A stretch of 32,676 bases of DNA, taken from Folioceros fuciformis. Lineage: Eukaryota; Anthocerotophyta; Anthocerotopsida; Anthocerotales. Position numbers and translations under genes: made by a program. Below the pieces are notes generated by a model that ran no database searches, was not told where the DNA came from, and worked only from the letters and a program-made list of their open reading frames with translations. Where the stretch lies: assembly GCA_049999805.1 (NCBI GenBank), contig JBNGIO010006316.1, positions 560,983 to 593,658 on the forward strand. Direction: 5' to 3'. Shown piece by piece: positions 21,049-29,342 of this stretch (the stretch's first letter is position 1; each line of letters opens with the position of its first letter).

Positions 21049-21617
21049 GTGATGGCTGAAACTGTGAGCAAGCTATGTCATGAGGGCCTGCTCACTGAGG
21101 CTGCTGAGGCTCTGGAAGTTCTGGCGCAGACACACTCCTGTGTACCCAAGTCTCAGTTTTATACTGTACTTAAGCAATGTGTGTTGAAGAAGAATCTTGT
21201 TCTGGGTCGTCGGTCGGGTGCATGGTTTGACGATGGACAAGGGGTATCAGTCGGACACGTTCCTGAGCAATCACATTCTGCGAATGTATGCTTAGTTTGG
21301 CAGGTTGCAAGACGCGATAGATGTGTTCACCATGGTTGCTGAACCAGATGCCTTCATCTGGTCTTCCATAATCTCTGCACATGTTAGACATGGACAAGAC
21401 AAAAGCAAAGCAGGCCGTGCAGCTATATCCACGGATGCGCAGGTCCAGTGTGAAGCCAGATGGTCATCTGTTCGTGGCATCACTTCAGGCCTGTGCAAGG
21501 GGAAGGGACCTGAGAGCTGGGCAGCAGGTGCATGCTGATATCTTGGCCAGTGGGCTTGAGCCTGATTTGTTTGTTTGTAATTGCTTGGTGGACATGTATG
21601 CAAAGTGTGGCAACTTG
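21049..21617 (+). pseudogene. PPR protein 5' fragment, frameshifted and stopped
   Basis: Begins MAETVSKLCHEGLLTEAAEA and runs through FYTVLKQCVLKKNLVLGR. A frame change near 21210 is needed to read DTFLSNHILRMYA, where a TAG (21293-21295) interrupts. It then continues FGRLQDAIDVFTMVAEPDAF and WSSIISAHVRHGQD, changes frame near 21405 and gives AVQLYPRMRRSSVKPDGHLF, ASLQACARGRDLRAGQQVHA and FVCNCLVDMYAKCGNL. At that codon PPR similarity stops and a piece of the dispersed repeat begins (about 21617), followed by a CCCAA run and caspase sequence. Confidence 0.85.
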
Positions 21618-21666
21618 GTACAGTATAATGGCCGACTTGAAGGAACCCAACCCAACCCAACCCAAC
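21617..21666 (+). repeat. Dispersed repeat fragment plus CCCAA pentanucleotide run
   Basis: The stretch to about 21647 (TACAGTATAATGGCCGACTTG, AAGGAACCCA) matches the middle block of the dispersed repeat (compare 16529-16557). It runs into about four CCCAA units. Directly after them the caspase-related fragment begins. Confidence 0.7.
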
Positions 21667-22292
21667 GCAATGCTTGTCGAGGCGCTGGGCGTCTTGTCAA
21701 AAGCATGAAAGCGCAGGAGTCAAGCACTGCCAACCCTACAGCAAAGCCAAGGTGCCAGCAGTGCTTGACTTTCACCTTGGCTTAACTTTACAGCAAAGCC
21801 AAGGTGTCAGAGTTTGAGGGAAGCCAAGCACAGGGGTCGGGCCCCGCCGACCTTGCCACTACCAGCAAAGCCGAGGGGTCAGACGTTCAGGAAAGCCAAG
21901 TTGTCAGAAACAGAGTGCGACTTTTGTCTTCTGTGAAAGACTGCCTCACAGTTTTCTCCACCAGTCCTGGAGATGCATCTTTGAGAGATGTCGAGGAAGG
22001 CACAAACCTCATCATAGCTTTGATGGACGCCATCATGGAGGGCTCTGAAACAGAAGATGTCTTGAGCATTCTGACAAGCTTCATTGGCATGGCGACGGAC
22101 GTGGAGGTCCAAGACAAAACCAAAGACGGGGACTATGAGAAGAAATATCAGTGTCCTGAGTTGCGCGCAGCACACTTACCAAAACACTATACTGCTCTCG
22201 ACCACCCCCGACTCCTGTCATGCCTGGCTATAGTGAGTAGCATGTGGCCAGGGCCTGCAATGCCGTCAATCGAGAGTCAGGTATGCTCTTGA
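21665..22292 (+). pseudogene. C-terminal fragment of the Roco-caspase family (active-site Cys and small-subunit region)
   Basis: Starts abruptly at NACRGAGRLVKSMKAQ, the equivalent of residues 1278-1293 of the intact protein at 23418. A rearranged insert of about 100 bp with stops follows (inverted repeats 21719-21782). Then comes GSGPADLATTSKAEGSDVQE, LTVFSTSPGDASLRDVEEGT, NLIIALMDAIMEGSETEDVL and a longer tail after SILTS than in the intact copy, ending at 22292. The catalytic His half and all upstream domains are missing, so it cannot be an active protease by itself. The open 162-codon frame 21804-22292 might still be translated, but I treat it as a relic. Its 3' flank is similar to that of the intact gene. 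Confidence 0.88.
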
Positions 22293-22348
22293 GCTACATG
22301 TTGTTGGTCTATTAAATACTGCCTCTGATAAGTCTTGTCACTTCTCCT

Positions 22349-22452
22349 TTGCCTGGCATTCTTTCCTGTTTGGCCAGAGAGACCTCTCACAGCATNNNNN
22401 NNNNNTTGCCTGGCATTCTTTCCTGTTTGGCCAGAGAGACCTCTCACAGCAT
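22349..22452. other. Assembly gap (10 N) with identical 47-bp flanks
   Basis: N bases fill 22396-22405. The 47 bp before the gap (22349-22395) and the 47 bp after it (22406-22452) are identical, starting TTGCCTGGCATTC and ending CTCACAGCAT. The simplest reading is two contigs whose overlapping ends were joined without merging. Confidence 0.9.
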
Positions 22453-22519
22453 CCTGATGGGGATGAACAGAAGCCCCATGGACGCTATGCGTAGGGAAGG
22501 AAGAACTTGCGCGCATGTG

Positions 22520-22692
22520 CACTAGGAACCTTGCTGAGCTGAGCTCAGGTGCTGGGTCCTACCACAAGCGTGCTGTACCTGCCTTCCATGTAAAGGAAGG
22601 CATCTTTGGTGCATGTCGTGTTGTAACAAGCAGGGGTAGGGGCGAGAGAATTGGAAGGAGGGTTGGAAGCAGCAGCTGAGAAAAGTTTAGCC
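22520..22692 (+). repeat. Dispersed repeat family, copy 3 (3' half)
   Basis: Carries ACTAGGAACC, GCTGAGCTCAGGTGCTGGGT, the CCTTCCATGTAAAGGAAGGC hairpin, and ends GGAAGCAGCAGCTGAGAAAA, as in the copy at 29343-29745. It lies just downstream of the caspase fragment and its 3' flank. Confidence 0.75.
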
Positions 22693-22987
22693 TTTGGTGT
22701 CGTGTCTTGCCCACGATGCTGGCCGGCCCAGTGAGTTACAACACCAAGGTAGGTGTGCTTTGATAAAATACTGTGCGCGCACAAGTATGTATGGAGGAGG
22801 AATATCCTCTGGTCACAGGCACACAGAGAGAGAGCGTGGGAAGGGGAAAAGCCAAGCACAAGCACGTTCACGCGTTGATGAGTGGAGGGAGAGTGAGTGA
22901 GACCTGGCAGCTATATTGCCGGCTACCACACAATCCTCTCGTCTCGGACATTCAAGAGACCTTGTATGGTGTCCCTATCCTTACCCA

Positions 22988-23345
22988 GTGTGTGTGCTGT
23001 GAGGTTGTCGTCCCCTAGCCTATCCGTGTCTGGTGTTCCAACGGGATCTTCCTCAAGTGTGTATGATGTGAGGTTGTCGTCCCCTAACCCATCCGTGTCT
23101 GGTGTTCCAATCGGGATCTTCCTCAAGTGTATGTCCTGTGAGATTGATGTCACCGTCCCCTAGCCTATCCTTGTGTGGCCTGCCAATCCTCCTCGAGTGT
23201 GTTGTTGGGAGGTTGCTGGTTGCTGGCCTATCCTTGTCTGGTGTCTCAACCCTCCGCTCGTGTGTGCTTGTGAGTTGCCTGTCCCGTAGCCTGTCCTTGT
23301 CTGGTGTCGCAATCCTTGAGTATGTGCTATGAGGTTGCTGCCCCT
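22988..23345 (+). repeat. Tandem array of about six degenerate ~60-70-bp units in the Roco-caspase promoter
   Basis: Each unit contains a GAGGTTG-like word followed by GTCCC.TAGCC.ATCC.TGTCTGG, a TCCAA or GCAAT, and CTCAAGTGTGT. The GAGGTTG words start at 23001, 23070, 23140, 23209, 23272 and 23331, so the period falls from 69-70 to about 59 towards the gene. The array ends at the TATA box. It may provide repeated factor-binding sites. Confidence 0.85.
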
Positions 23346-23347
23346 GC

Positions 23348-23354
23348 TATAAAA
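23348..23354 (+). promoter_or_regulatory. TATA box of the Roco-caspase gene
   Basis: A perfect TATAAAA lies 64-70 bp upstream of the start codon at 23418, just after the tandem array. A transcription start about 30 bp downstream would give a short 5' UTR of roughly 40 nt, and the first ATG after it opens the 1402-codon frame. Confidence 0.7.
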
Positions 23355-23417
23355 CGGATGATACATACAATCCATTCATCATATTTGCTTGCATTGGGAG
23401 GCGCAGCTTAGCACAGC

Positions 23418-26400
23418 ATGGCGGAGCAGGACGACTATCACTGGCTCTCTTTGCCGGGAATGCTGCCAGAGCTGCTGGCAGATCTGGAAGGGCACGCCTT
23501 GACCGAACTCCCCAACTTGGGCGGAACGGAGTATGGCGATTTCTTCAGAAGGAGAGCTTCAACGAGGATGGATGGCAGGTACTGGCGAGTGCGTAAGCAG
23601 GTATTGACAGCTGTTGGCCAGTGCCGCAGTCTCCGCCAGCTGAAGATATCTGAACGGTGGGAAATCGGCATCGGTCGGGAGGACGAATGCGCGGTTCTGT
23701 TGGAGGGCCTGGCATCCAACCCTTCCCTGGAATCTCTTGATCTGTGTGACTGCTCAGGTTTTGGAAGGCTGGCGGGTTGCAAGGCCCTAGGCCAGCTTAT
23801 TGCTTCTAGTCGCAGCTTGCGACAGCTGAAGGCATGGGACATTGGACTTGGTACCGCTGGACTTGGTGCCCTGGTCGATGGCTTCAACCAGGATTCTGTC
23901 CTGGAGCATTTGAGCCTAAACTTTAACAGAGTGGGAGATGGTGAAGGGGCACAGCACCTGGCTCGCATGCTGGCCACCGCTCCCCGTCTCAATGTCCTGG
24001 ACCTGTATGGGATCGGCATGGATGAGGAGGGAGTCCAGTGTATTGCGAACGCTCTTCCGCTCCATGCCTCGCTCCGGACACTTCAGTTGAGTGGTGATAA
24101 ATACCCGAGTGACAGTAGTACAATTAGGGGTTCCGTACAGGGCAGCCTGGGGCTAATGAGCACCTTGTGCAAACTGGCTTTCACCCGTGCTGATGCTGAG
24201 GCTGATGCTCCCATATCTGGGGTCACCAAGCTGACGTTGGATGTCGGGAAGGGAGACGAGCCAGGCCTGGCCGACGCCCTTGCCGGAATGTTGCGCACCA
24301 ACGATTGTATCACGGAGCTTCGGATCAGTTGTTGTGTTGTCAAGTTCGGCCTGGACGCCTGGCGCCACAACTCCACCCTCTCCACGCTTTTCTTGTCCGA
24401 CTATGAGCGTGACGGGTCGTTAAGTGAATTTTCGATGTCGTTTCTGGAGTGCAAATCATTACGCATCTTGGCTTTGTACAGGATAACGGGGCCCTCTTTC
24501 TTCAAAGCGGTGATGCAGTCTTTGGCGGAAAATACATCTTTGAATGAGTTCCGCATTGTGGATTGCAAGGGACTTGACGATGAGCTATTCAGAGAATTGA
24601 TGCAGTCGCTCCAAGTCAACACCACTTTGCAGGAGATCAGCGTACGGGCTACGAATTGGGAGACGGAGGGAAAGCAGGCCATCATCAACGCGACGTTGGC
24701 ACGCAATTTTAGTCACAGGGCCTACTGGCCTTTGCTTTTGGAGGGGCATGAGGCTGTGAAGCCCAGGGTCGGCCGCCTTTTCCTGTGCGGTGCACCTTAC
24801 GCAGGGAAGACCACTCTCCGAAACACCATGATCACCGCATGGCGCGCATGGCAACCACACACATCACATTGTACAGGAGCCGCTTCAGCCAAGCGAGTCC
24901 AATCGTGGGAACAACTGTTTCTAGGTTGGAATGGTTTCTGGTTCGGTAATGTTCCACTCATTGGAGCTGCATCATACAACCAGGTGGGAACTGTTCCCAG
25001 AACGGAAGGCATAGAAATCGATGTGCTGCGCAACGACGACGAGATGGAAGTTACCATTTGGGATCTGGCTGGACAAGCTCACTACCGTGCTCTGCAAGAC
25101 TACTTGTTCCCGAGCTTCAACCAGACATGTGTCTTCCTGTTCACATTCAACCCACTTGATGCCCACAAGCCTGGCGAACCCCTTCCGTCCGATGAAATGC
25201 TGCTGGACAAGTTCAGGAACGGCTTCAAGTTTTGGCTTAGATTTATCCACTCCAATTCTCGCAACGTGGGTTCCTGTTTGCCTCGGGTATTTGTGGTTGT
25301 CACTCATAAGGATCGGATGGAGGATTTGGACGCTAAATATCTGGTTGGTCTGCTGCAACCAGTCGTGGAAGAGTTGGCCAAGACTTTCGAGGAGGTACTT
25401 CTTATCAGGACAACGCCTTTCTTCATGGATGCTCGATCTGAACAGACTGTGCAGCCTTTGCTGGAGCAGCTATTCCAATCATTTCAAGAGCTATTTGCGC
25501 TTCCTTTGTTTTCGGTCCCGAAGGCGTGCAATCGATTGAGTGCTGCTTTGACTCACTGGGTATCTCAAAATCCAGGTCAGCCTCTGGTGACCAAGGAGAG
25601 GTGCAAAAACCTGTTTAACGCACATGATGAGCAACGCCTTCAAGCAATTCTTGCCTATCTGCACAACGCAGGCCGGGTCATCTGGTTCCAGGATGCAGAT
25701 GCAGATGCTGTGGTGGTAAATCCACACTGGATCAGTCATTCGTTCCTGGGCCATCTCACTGAGTGCCTAGCCGGACAGTCTTCCCTGGGGAGATCGCGAG
25801 ACCGTGGATTTGTTGCTGAAGACCTCCTCAACGACACCTTAGCCCGGATCCTCAAGGACACGCACGCGGCCGACAGGATTCGTGTCGAAGATTTGGTATC
25901 ATTGATGATGAGGCTAAACTTGTGCTATCGAGATGACGCGAATCCAAGGCCTGGATTCTTCGTTCCGTTCACCTTGGATGACGCCGAAGGTAAAGCTCTT
26001 CGTGGGGAACGACAGCTGCACTGGGACGGGGTAACGGCGGGCCAGTACAATTACGTGGGGAGGCGGCTACAATGCCGAGATGAAACCAAGACGTTTCTCG
26101 GTCCAGGATTCTTTCCAAGATTCCAAGTACGTTACCTTGTGAACTGTCTCTGTAGATCTGTCGCTAGTGATTTATCCTCTCTTGGGTTTCCTGACTATAT
26201 CGCCAACGGTTGTGCATTGCAGGTCAAATTACGACAGATCTTGTTCGATGGGCTCTCCGGTATGGAGTCTCATCAATATAGCATTGCCCGTAACTTGATA
26301 ACATTTAAGTATGGTGGTATGGATGTGTTCTTGGAGAGTAGCGGGGATATTGGGGAGGAGACCGGGGATATCGGGGATCGTGTTGACATTTTGATGAGGT

Positions 26401-27626
26401 CACTCAGGAGGAAGGACGAAACGATCCAGTTTCTCCAGAGGCATATTGTTGCAGAGCTGAGAGCATTTTGTGCTTCTCCTGAAGGTAGTCCTGGAGTTGA
26501 GCTTGTAGAAGGGATCATCAGGACCGAGTGTGTAGAGAAGCTCACACCTTGTATTCACCGACACAATCAATCAGTTCTCACACACAGGTTGATGGAGTCG
26601 TTTCTCAAAAGCCTGCAGACCTCTCAGATTTCCTCCGGTTCGGATCTGCCTCCTCACTTCCACGTCTGGCCAGCTGCAGAAAGGCCTGAAGCCAGTCTAC
26701 GCTGTGCACAAGAGGATGCCAGAAACTTCTTAAGTAGCGGTGAGGTTGAAAGTGTTTTGAAGACGTGGCGGACAGGGCTACCGCGCAATGCAACGAGTGG
26801 CCCTTCAGCTGGCTCAAGTCACTCACAGGGATCGCCTCACATCGAGTCAGTGCAGGAATTATCATATCCAAACCAAAGGGTGAAAGTAGGTGAGCGGAGA
26901 GGTCTGGCAATGATAGTCAGCATGGAAGACCACAGACATGGAGGACAGGTAGACAGAGGGCGACTTGAAGCTCTCTTCGAGATGTTGAATTTTGAAACAG
27001 ATATCGTGGTGAGCGGTCCTAAGGAAGGGAAATCAAGGTTGAAAGCTATTCTCAGGGTCCCTCACCTAGCAGAAGACGATTGCTTTCTGTTTTGCGTGAA
27101 CGCCCATGGTGGGACTGATGAAGACGGAAGGCAGTATGTTTTCTCAGGTGAAGCAGACAAGGCGGAGAAGCTTTATGTTGAAGAAGATATTTTGAAGCCC
27201 ATCGCTGAATGCCAGTATTTGGCACACAAGCCTAAGGTGGTCATCATAAATGCTTGTCGAGGAACTGGCCGTCTTGTCAAAAACATGAAAGCACAGGGGT
27301 CGAGCCCCGCCGACCTTGCCACTACCAGCAAAGCCGAGGGGTCAGAGGTTGAGGGAAGGCAGGGTCCCAACAAGAGAACTCGACCCTTGTATCAGGCGAA
27401 AGATATTCTCACCGTCTTCTCTACCAGTCCTGGAGATTTATCCTTCAGAAATGTGGAGGAAGGCACAAACTTCATCGTATCTTTCATGAGAGCCATCATT
27501 GACCACTCTCGTACCGAAGATGTGGTGAGCATTCTAACAAGAGTGACTCGCGAGGTCACCGAAATGCAGAACGTGCAGTGTCCCCAGTTCGTCAGCTCTC
27601 TCACTGGAAAGCTATACTGGTCTTAA
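23418..27626 (+). CDS. LRR-Roc-COR-caspase protein (Roco GTPase fused to a caspase-like protease)
   Basis: One uninterrupted 1402-codon frame. Residues ~60-430 are leucine-rich repeats of the ribonuclease-inhibitor type (LRQLKAWDIGLGTAGLGALV; LRTLQLSG). Residues ~450-690 are a Roc GTPase: P-loop GAPYAGKTT at 458-466, G3 DLAGQ at 549-553, G4 THKD at 629-632. Residues ~700-1000 look like a COR domain (VVVNPHWISHSFLGHL; YNYVGRRLQCRDE). After a Ser-rich linker, residues ~1158-1400 resemble a caspase: RGLAMIVSMEDHRHGGQVDRG, CVNAHGG with H1230, VIINACRG with C1280, a linker (~1290-1330) and a small-subunit block FSTSPGDLSFRNVEEGT. R1173 and R1344 sit where caspases bind aspartate. Plants are known for metacaspases, not this type. 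Predicted action: nucleotide- and ligand-controlled proteolysis in the cytosol, perhaps immune or cell-death signalling; this is inference. It is intronless, unlike most neighbours. Confidence 0.93.
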   Translation: MAEQDDYHWLSLPGMLPELLADLEGHALTELPNLGGTEYGDFFRRRASTRMDGRYWRVRKQVLTAVGQCRSLRQLKISERWEIGIGREDECAVLLEGLASNPSLESLDLCDCSGFGRLAGCKALGQLIASSRSLRQLKAWDIGLGTAGLGALVDGFNQDSVLEHLSLNFNRVGDGEGAQHLARMLATAPRLNVLDLYGIGMDEEGVQCIANALPLHASLRTLQLSGDKYPSDSSTIRGSVQGSLGLMSTLCKLAFTRADAEADAPISGVTKLTLDVGKGDEPGLADALAGMLRTNDCITELRISCCVVKFGLDAWRHNSTLSTLFLSDYERDGSLSEFSMSFLECKSLRILALYRITGPSFFKAVMQSLAENTSLNEFRIVDCKGLDDELFRELMQSLQVNTTLQEISVRATNWETEGKQAIINATLARNFSHRAYWPLLLEGHEAVKPRVGRLFLCGAPYAGKTTLRNTMITAWRAWQPHTSHCTGAASAKRVQSWEQLFLGWNGFWFGNVPLIGAASYNQVGTVPRTEGIEIDVLRNDDEMEVTIWDLAGQAHYRALQDYLFPSFNQTCVFLFTFNPLDAHKPGEPLPSDEMLLDKFRNGFKFWLRFIHSNSRNVGSCLPRVFVVVTHKDRMEDLDAKYLVGLLQPVVEELAKTFEEVLLIRTTPFFMDARSEQTVQPLLEQLFQSFQELFALPLFSVPKACNRLSAALTHWVSQNPGQPLVTKERCKNLFNAHDEQRLQAILAYLHNAGRVIWFQDADADAVVVNPHWISHSFLGHLTECLAGQSSLGRSRDRGFVAEDLLNDTLARILKDTHAADRIRVEDLVSLMMRLNLCYRDDANPRPGFFVPFTLDDAEGKALRGERQLHWDGVTAGQYNYVGRRLQCRDETKTFLGPGFFPRFQVRYLVNCLCRSVASDLSSLGFPDYIANGCALQVKLRQILFDGLSGMESHQYSIARNLITFKYGGMDVFLESSGDIGEETGDIGDRVDILMRSLRRKDETIQFLQRHIVAELRAFCASPEGSPGVELVEGIIRTECVEKLTPCIHRHNQSVLTHRLMESFLKSLQTSQISSGSDLPPHFHVWPAAERPEASLRCAQEDARNFLSSGEVESVLKTWRTGLPRNATSGPSAGSSHSQGSPHIESVQELSYPNQRVKVGERRGLAMIVSMEDHRHGGQVDRGRLEALFEMLNFETDIVVSGPKEGKSRLKAILRVPHLAEDDCFLFCVNAHGGTDEDGRQYVFSGEADKAEKLYVEEDILKPIAECQYLAHKPKVVIINACRGTGRLVKNMKAQGSSPADLATTSKAEGSEVEGRQGPNKRTRPLYQAKDILTVFSTSPGDLSFRNVEEGTNFIVSFMRAIIDHSRTEDVVSILTRVTREVTEMQNVQCPQFVSSLTGKLYWS

Positions 27627-27910
27627 ATCACTCCATTCTCTACACATGCCTGGTTGGCTAGCGTGAGGAACGTGTATTGCCTTCCCTCAAGTGTGAGGTA
27701 TCAAGTGTCTCTCTAGCTACATACTGTACTGCCTGTTTCTTGGTGTGACAAACTGCTTCTGATCTGACCTTCTCTCGTCTCCTCCCGTTCTCTGCCTGTT
27801 CGGCAAGAACGTTCTCTCACAGGGTCCTGTCCTGGTGTGGATCGACAGATGATCAGTCGTGGAGGCCATGTGTAGGGAGAGAAGATGGTGCTGTGTTCGT
27901 ACACACCTGG
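27627..27910 (+). other. 3' flank of the Roco-caspase gene, shared with its fragment copy
   Basis: The sequence around 27760-27890 (TCTCGTCTCC, CTGCCTGTTCGGC, TCTCTCACAG, TGTGTAGGGAG) is a diverged match to 22330-22500 behind the fragment copy, in the same order. This suggests that the copies arose by duplication of genomic DNA that included the flank. Confidence 0.6.
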
Positions 27911-29342
27911 GAGGTGTTGGTTTCAAGAATGTCTCAAATTGAGAACGGTGAGACTGTAAATCGATCCTGTGTATTGTGAATATGAGAACTGTACAAGGAA
28001 ATGCTCAGAGAGCATATGAGAGATGAGTCACGAACAGTCACGACTGTTCATGAACTGGCTTGATCACTGAAGTCCTAATTCCACGGTCGGCTTATGTGTA
28101 TGTTTTCCTACATACTCACAAAGAAGCAAGTCCAAGTTTGGAGTCTGAACTTCTGGTGTGTACATTGTTCTGTACACCAGCGCGAGAATATATGTATCCT
28201 TCATCTTCCATTCCAGACCAGGCAAAAGCAAAGCTGGGACAGCATGCCCTGTCTGAACTGGCGTCGAGGCTTCTGCCTTCGTGTCACTGTGATACCAGGC
28301 AGCACGCAGCGGTAGCTCACGGCTTGTCACAACTGAATTATGGTTGGTAGCACGTTCTAGGTTTGGTGCTGTCGCCGTCGTTTATCCTGGTCTGGACCAC
28401 GCCTGTCTCTCTCTTCCTCTATTCATAAAGCCCGGGTTTTCTCCACTACACACTGACCGACGTATGTACATGTACTGCATGTAATATTCGTGTCCCGCTC
28501 AGCAGCAGCGAAGAACGTTCTCGATCGCGCAGGATGTCAAGGGGAATTGTGAACGGGGCGTATCTCGGTGTTGGTAGGCAGATGTTTCATTGGCCGGGCT
28601 GTGTGACTCGTTTCGGCTTGCTCAATAGTAATGCGTAAGGCGTTGCCCCACAAAATGCATATTCTCATCCCTGATGACTGGCTGCAGAAGTGAGACAACT
28701 TGGCCAGTCAGCAAGCCAACTTGTCTCTCCTTCTGAGTGATGTACCGGGCCAAAGGCGTAGTGCTGTGTTGTGTTGTGACTCGAGCTCTTGTAGGGCGGA
28801 GATGTGGAACATGGATGCCAGCCTTGCAACAGAACGGCCCATTCGTCCTGGCCTGTCTTGCACTGCCACCGCTCCAATCGGATACCTGACCCCTCCACTG
28901 ACGGCTAACATCAGTTCATGACCGGGCAAGGCGAATGGCATCATGATCAAATGAGGAGGTGTAGAAGGAATTTCTTCTACGCCCTACCATGACCAGCAGA
29001 CAATCTCAGGACGAAAGGTTCCAAACAGGCTGAAAGTGGAGAGGACTAGAGCTTATTCAGAACAGGACCCTTCCTAACTGGAGCATTCGGCGGACGGGGT
29101 CCACGAATTGAGGGTTTGTCTTCCGACAATGTGGAGGATGAGACTGTTTTTTCTCTCCTTGTTTGCTCCTTGTTTGGCACACACTGAATAGGATAATTGC
29201 ATAGTTTGTGTGAATGGGAGAATTGCATAGTTTGTATGGGTAGTGGACGGTAGTTTGTGTACTCCTTCCCTGCGCTCTGCCGACGAATCGCCCTCTACAT
29301 CCTTGAGCGTGCTCGCCTTTTATGTTTACGATAGCTGAGCTC
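27911..29342. other. Intergenic, about 1.4 kb, no supported gene
   Basis: Only short frames without recognisable motifs were seen on both strands (for example plus 28060-28350). No RNA gene was recognised. Confidence 0.5.

Noticed and set aside
21645-21666. CCCAA run as an interstitial telomere
   Set aside because: Plant and algal telomeres are CCCTAAA or related; this is a pentamer repeated only about four times.
22988-23345. CRISPR-like array
   Set aside because: The units are 60-70-bp degenerate tandem repeats without unique spacers, in a nuclear eukaryotic context.
23418-27626. Bacterial contamination as the source of the Roco-caspase frame
   Set aside because: The frame is on the same scaffold as streptophyte genes, has a TATA box, and has decayed relatives and shared flanks nearby; a misjoin is still possible at the 10-N gap at 22396 and should be checked.
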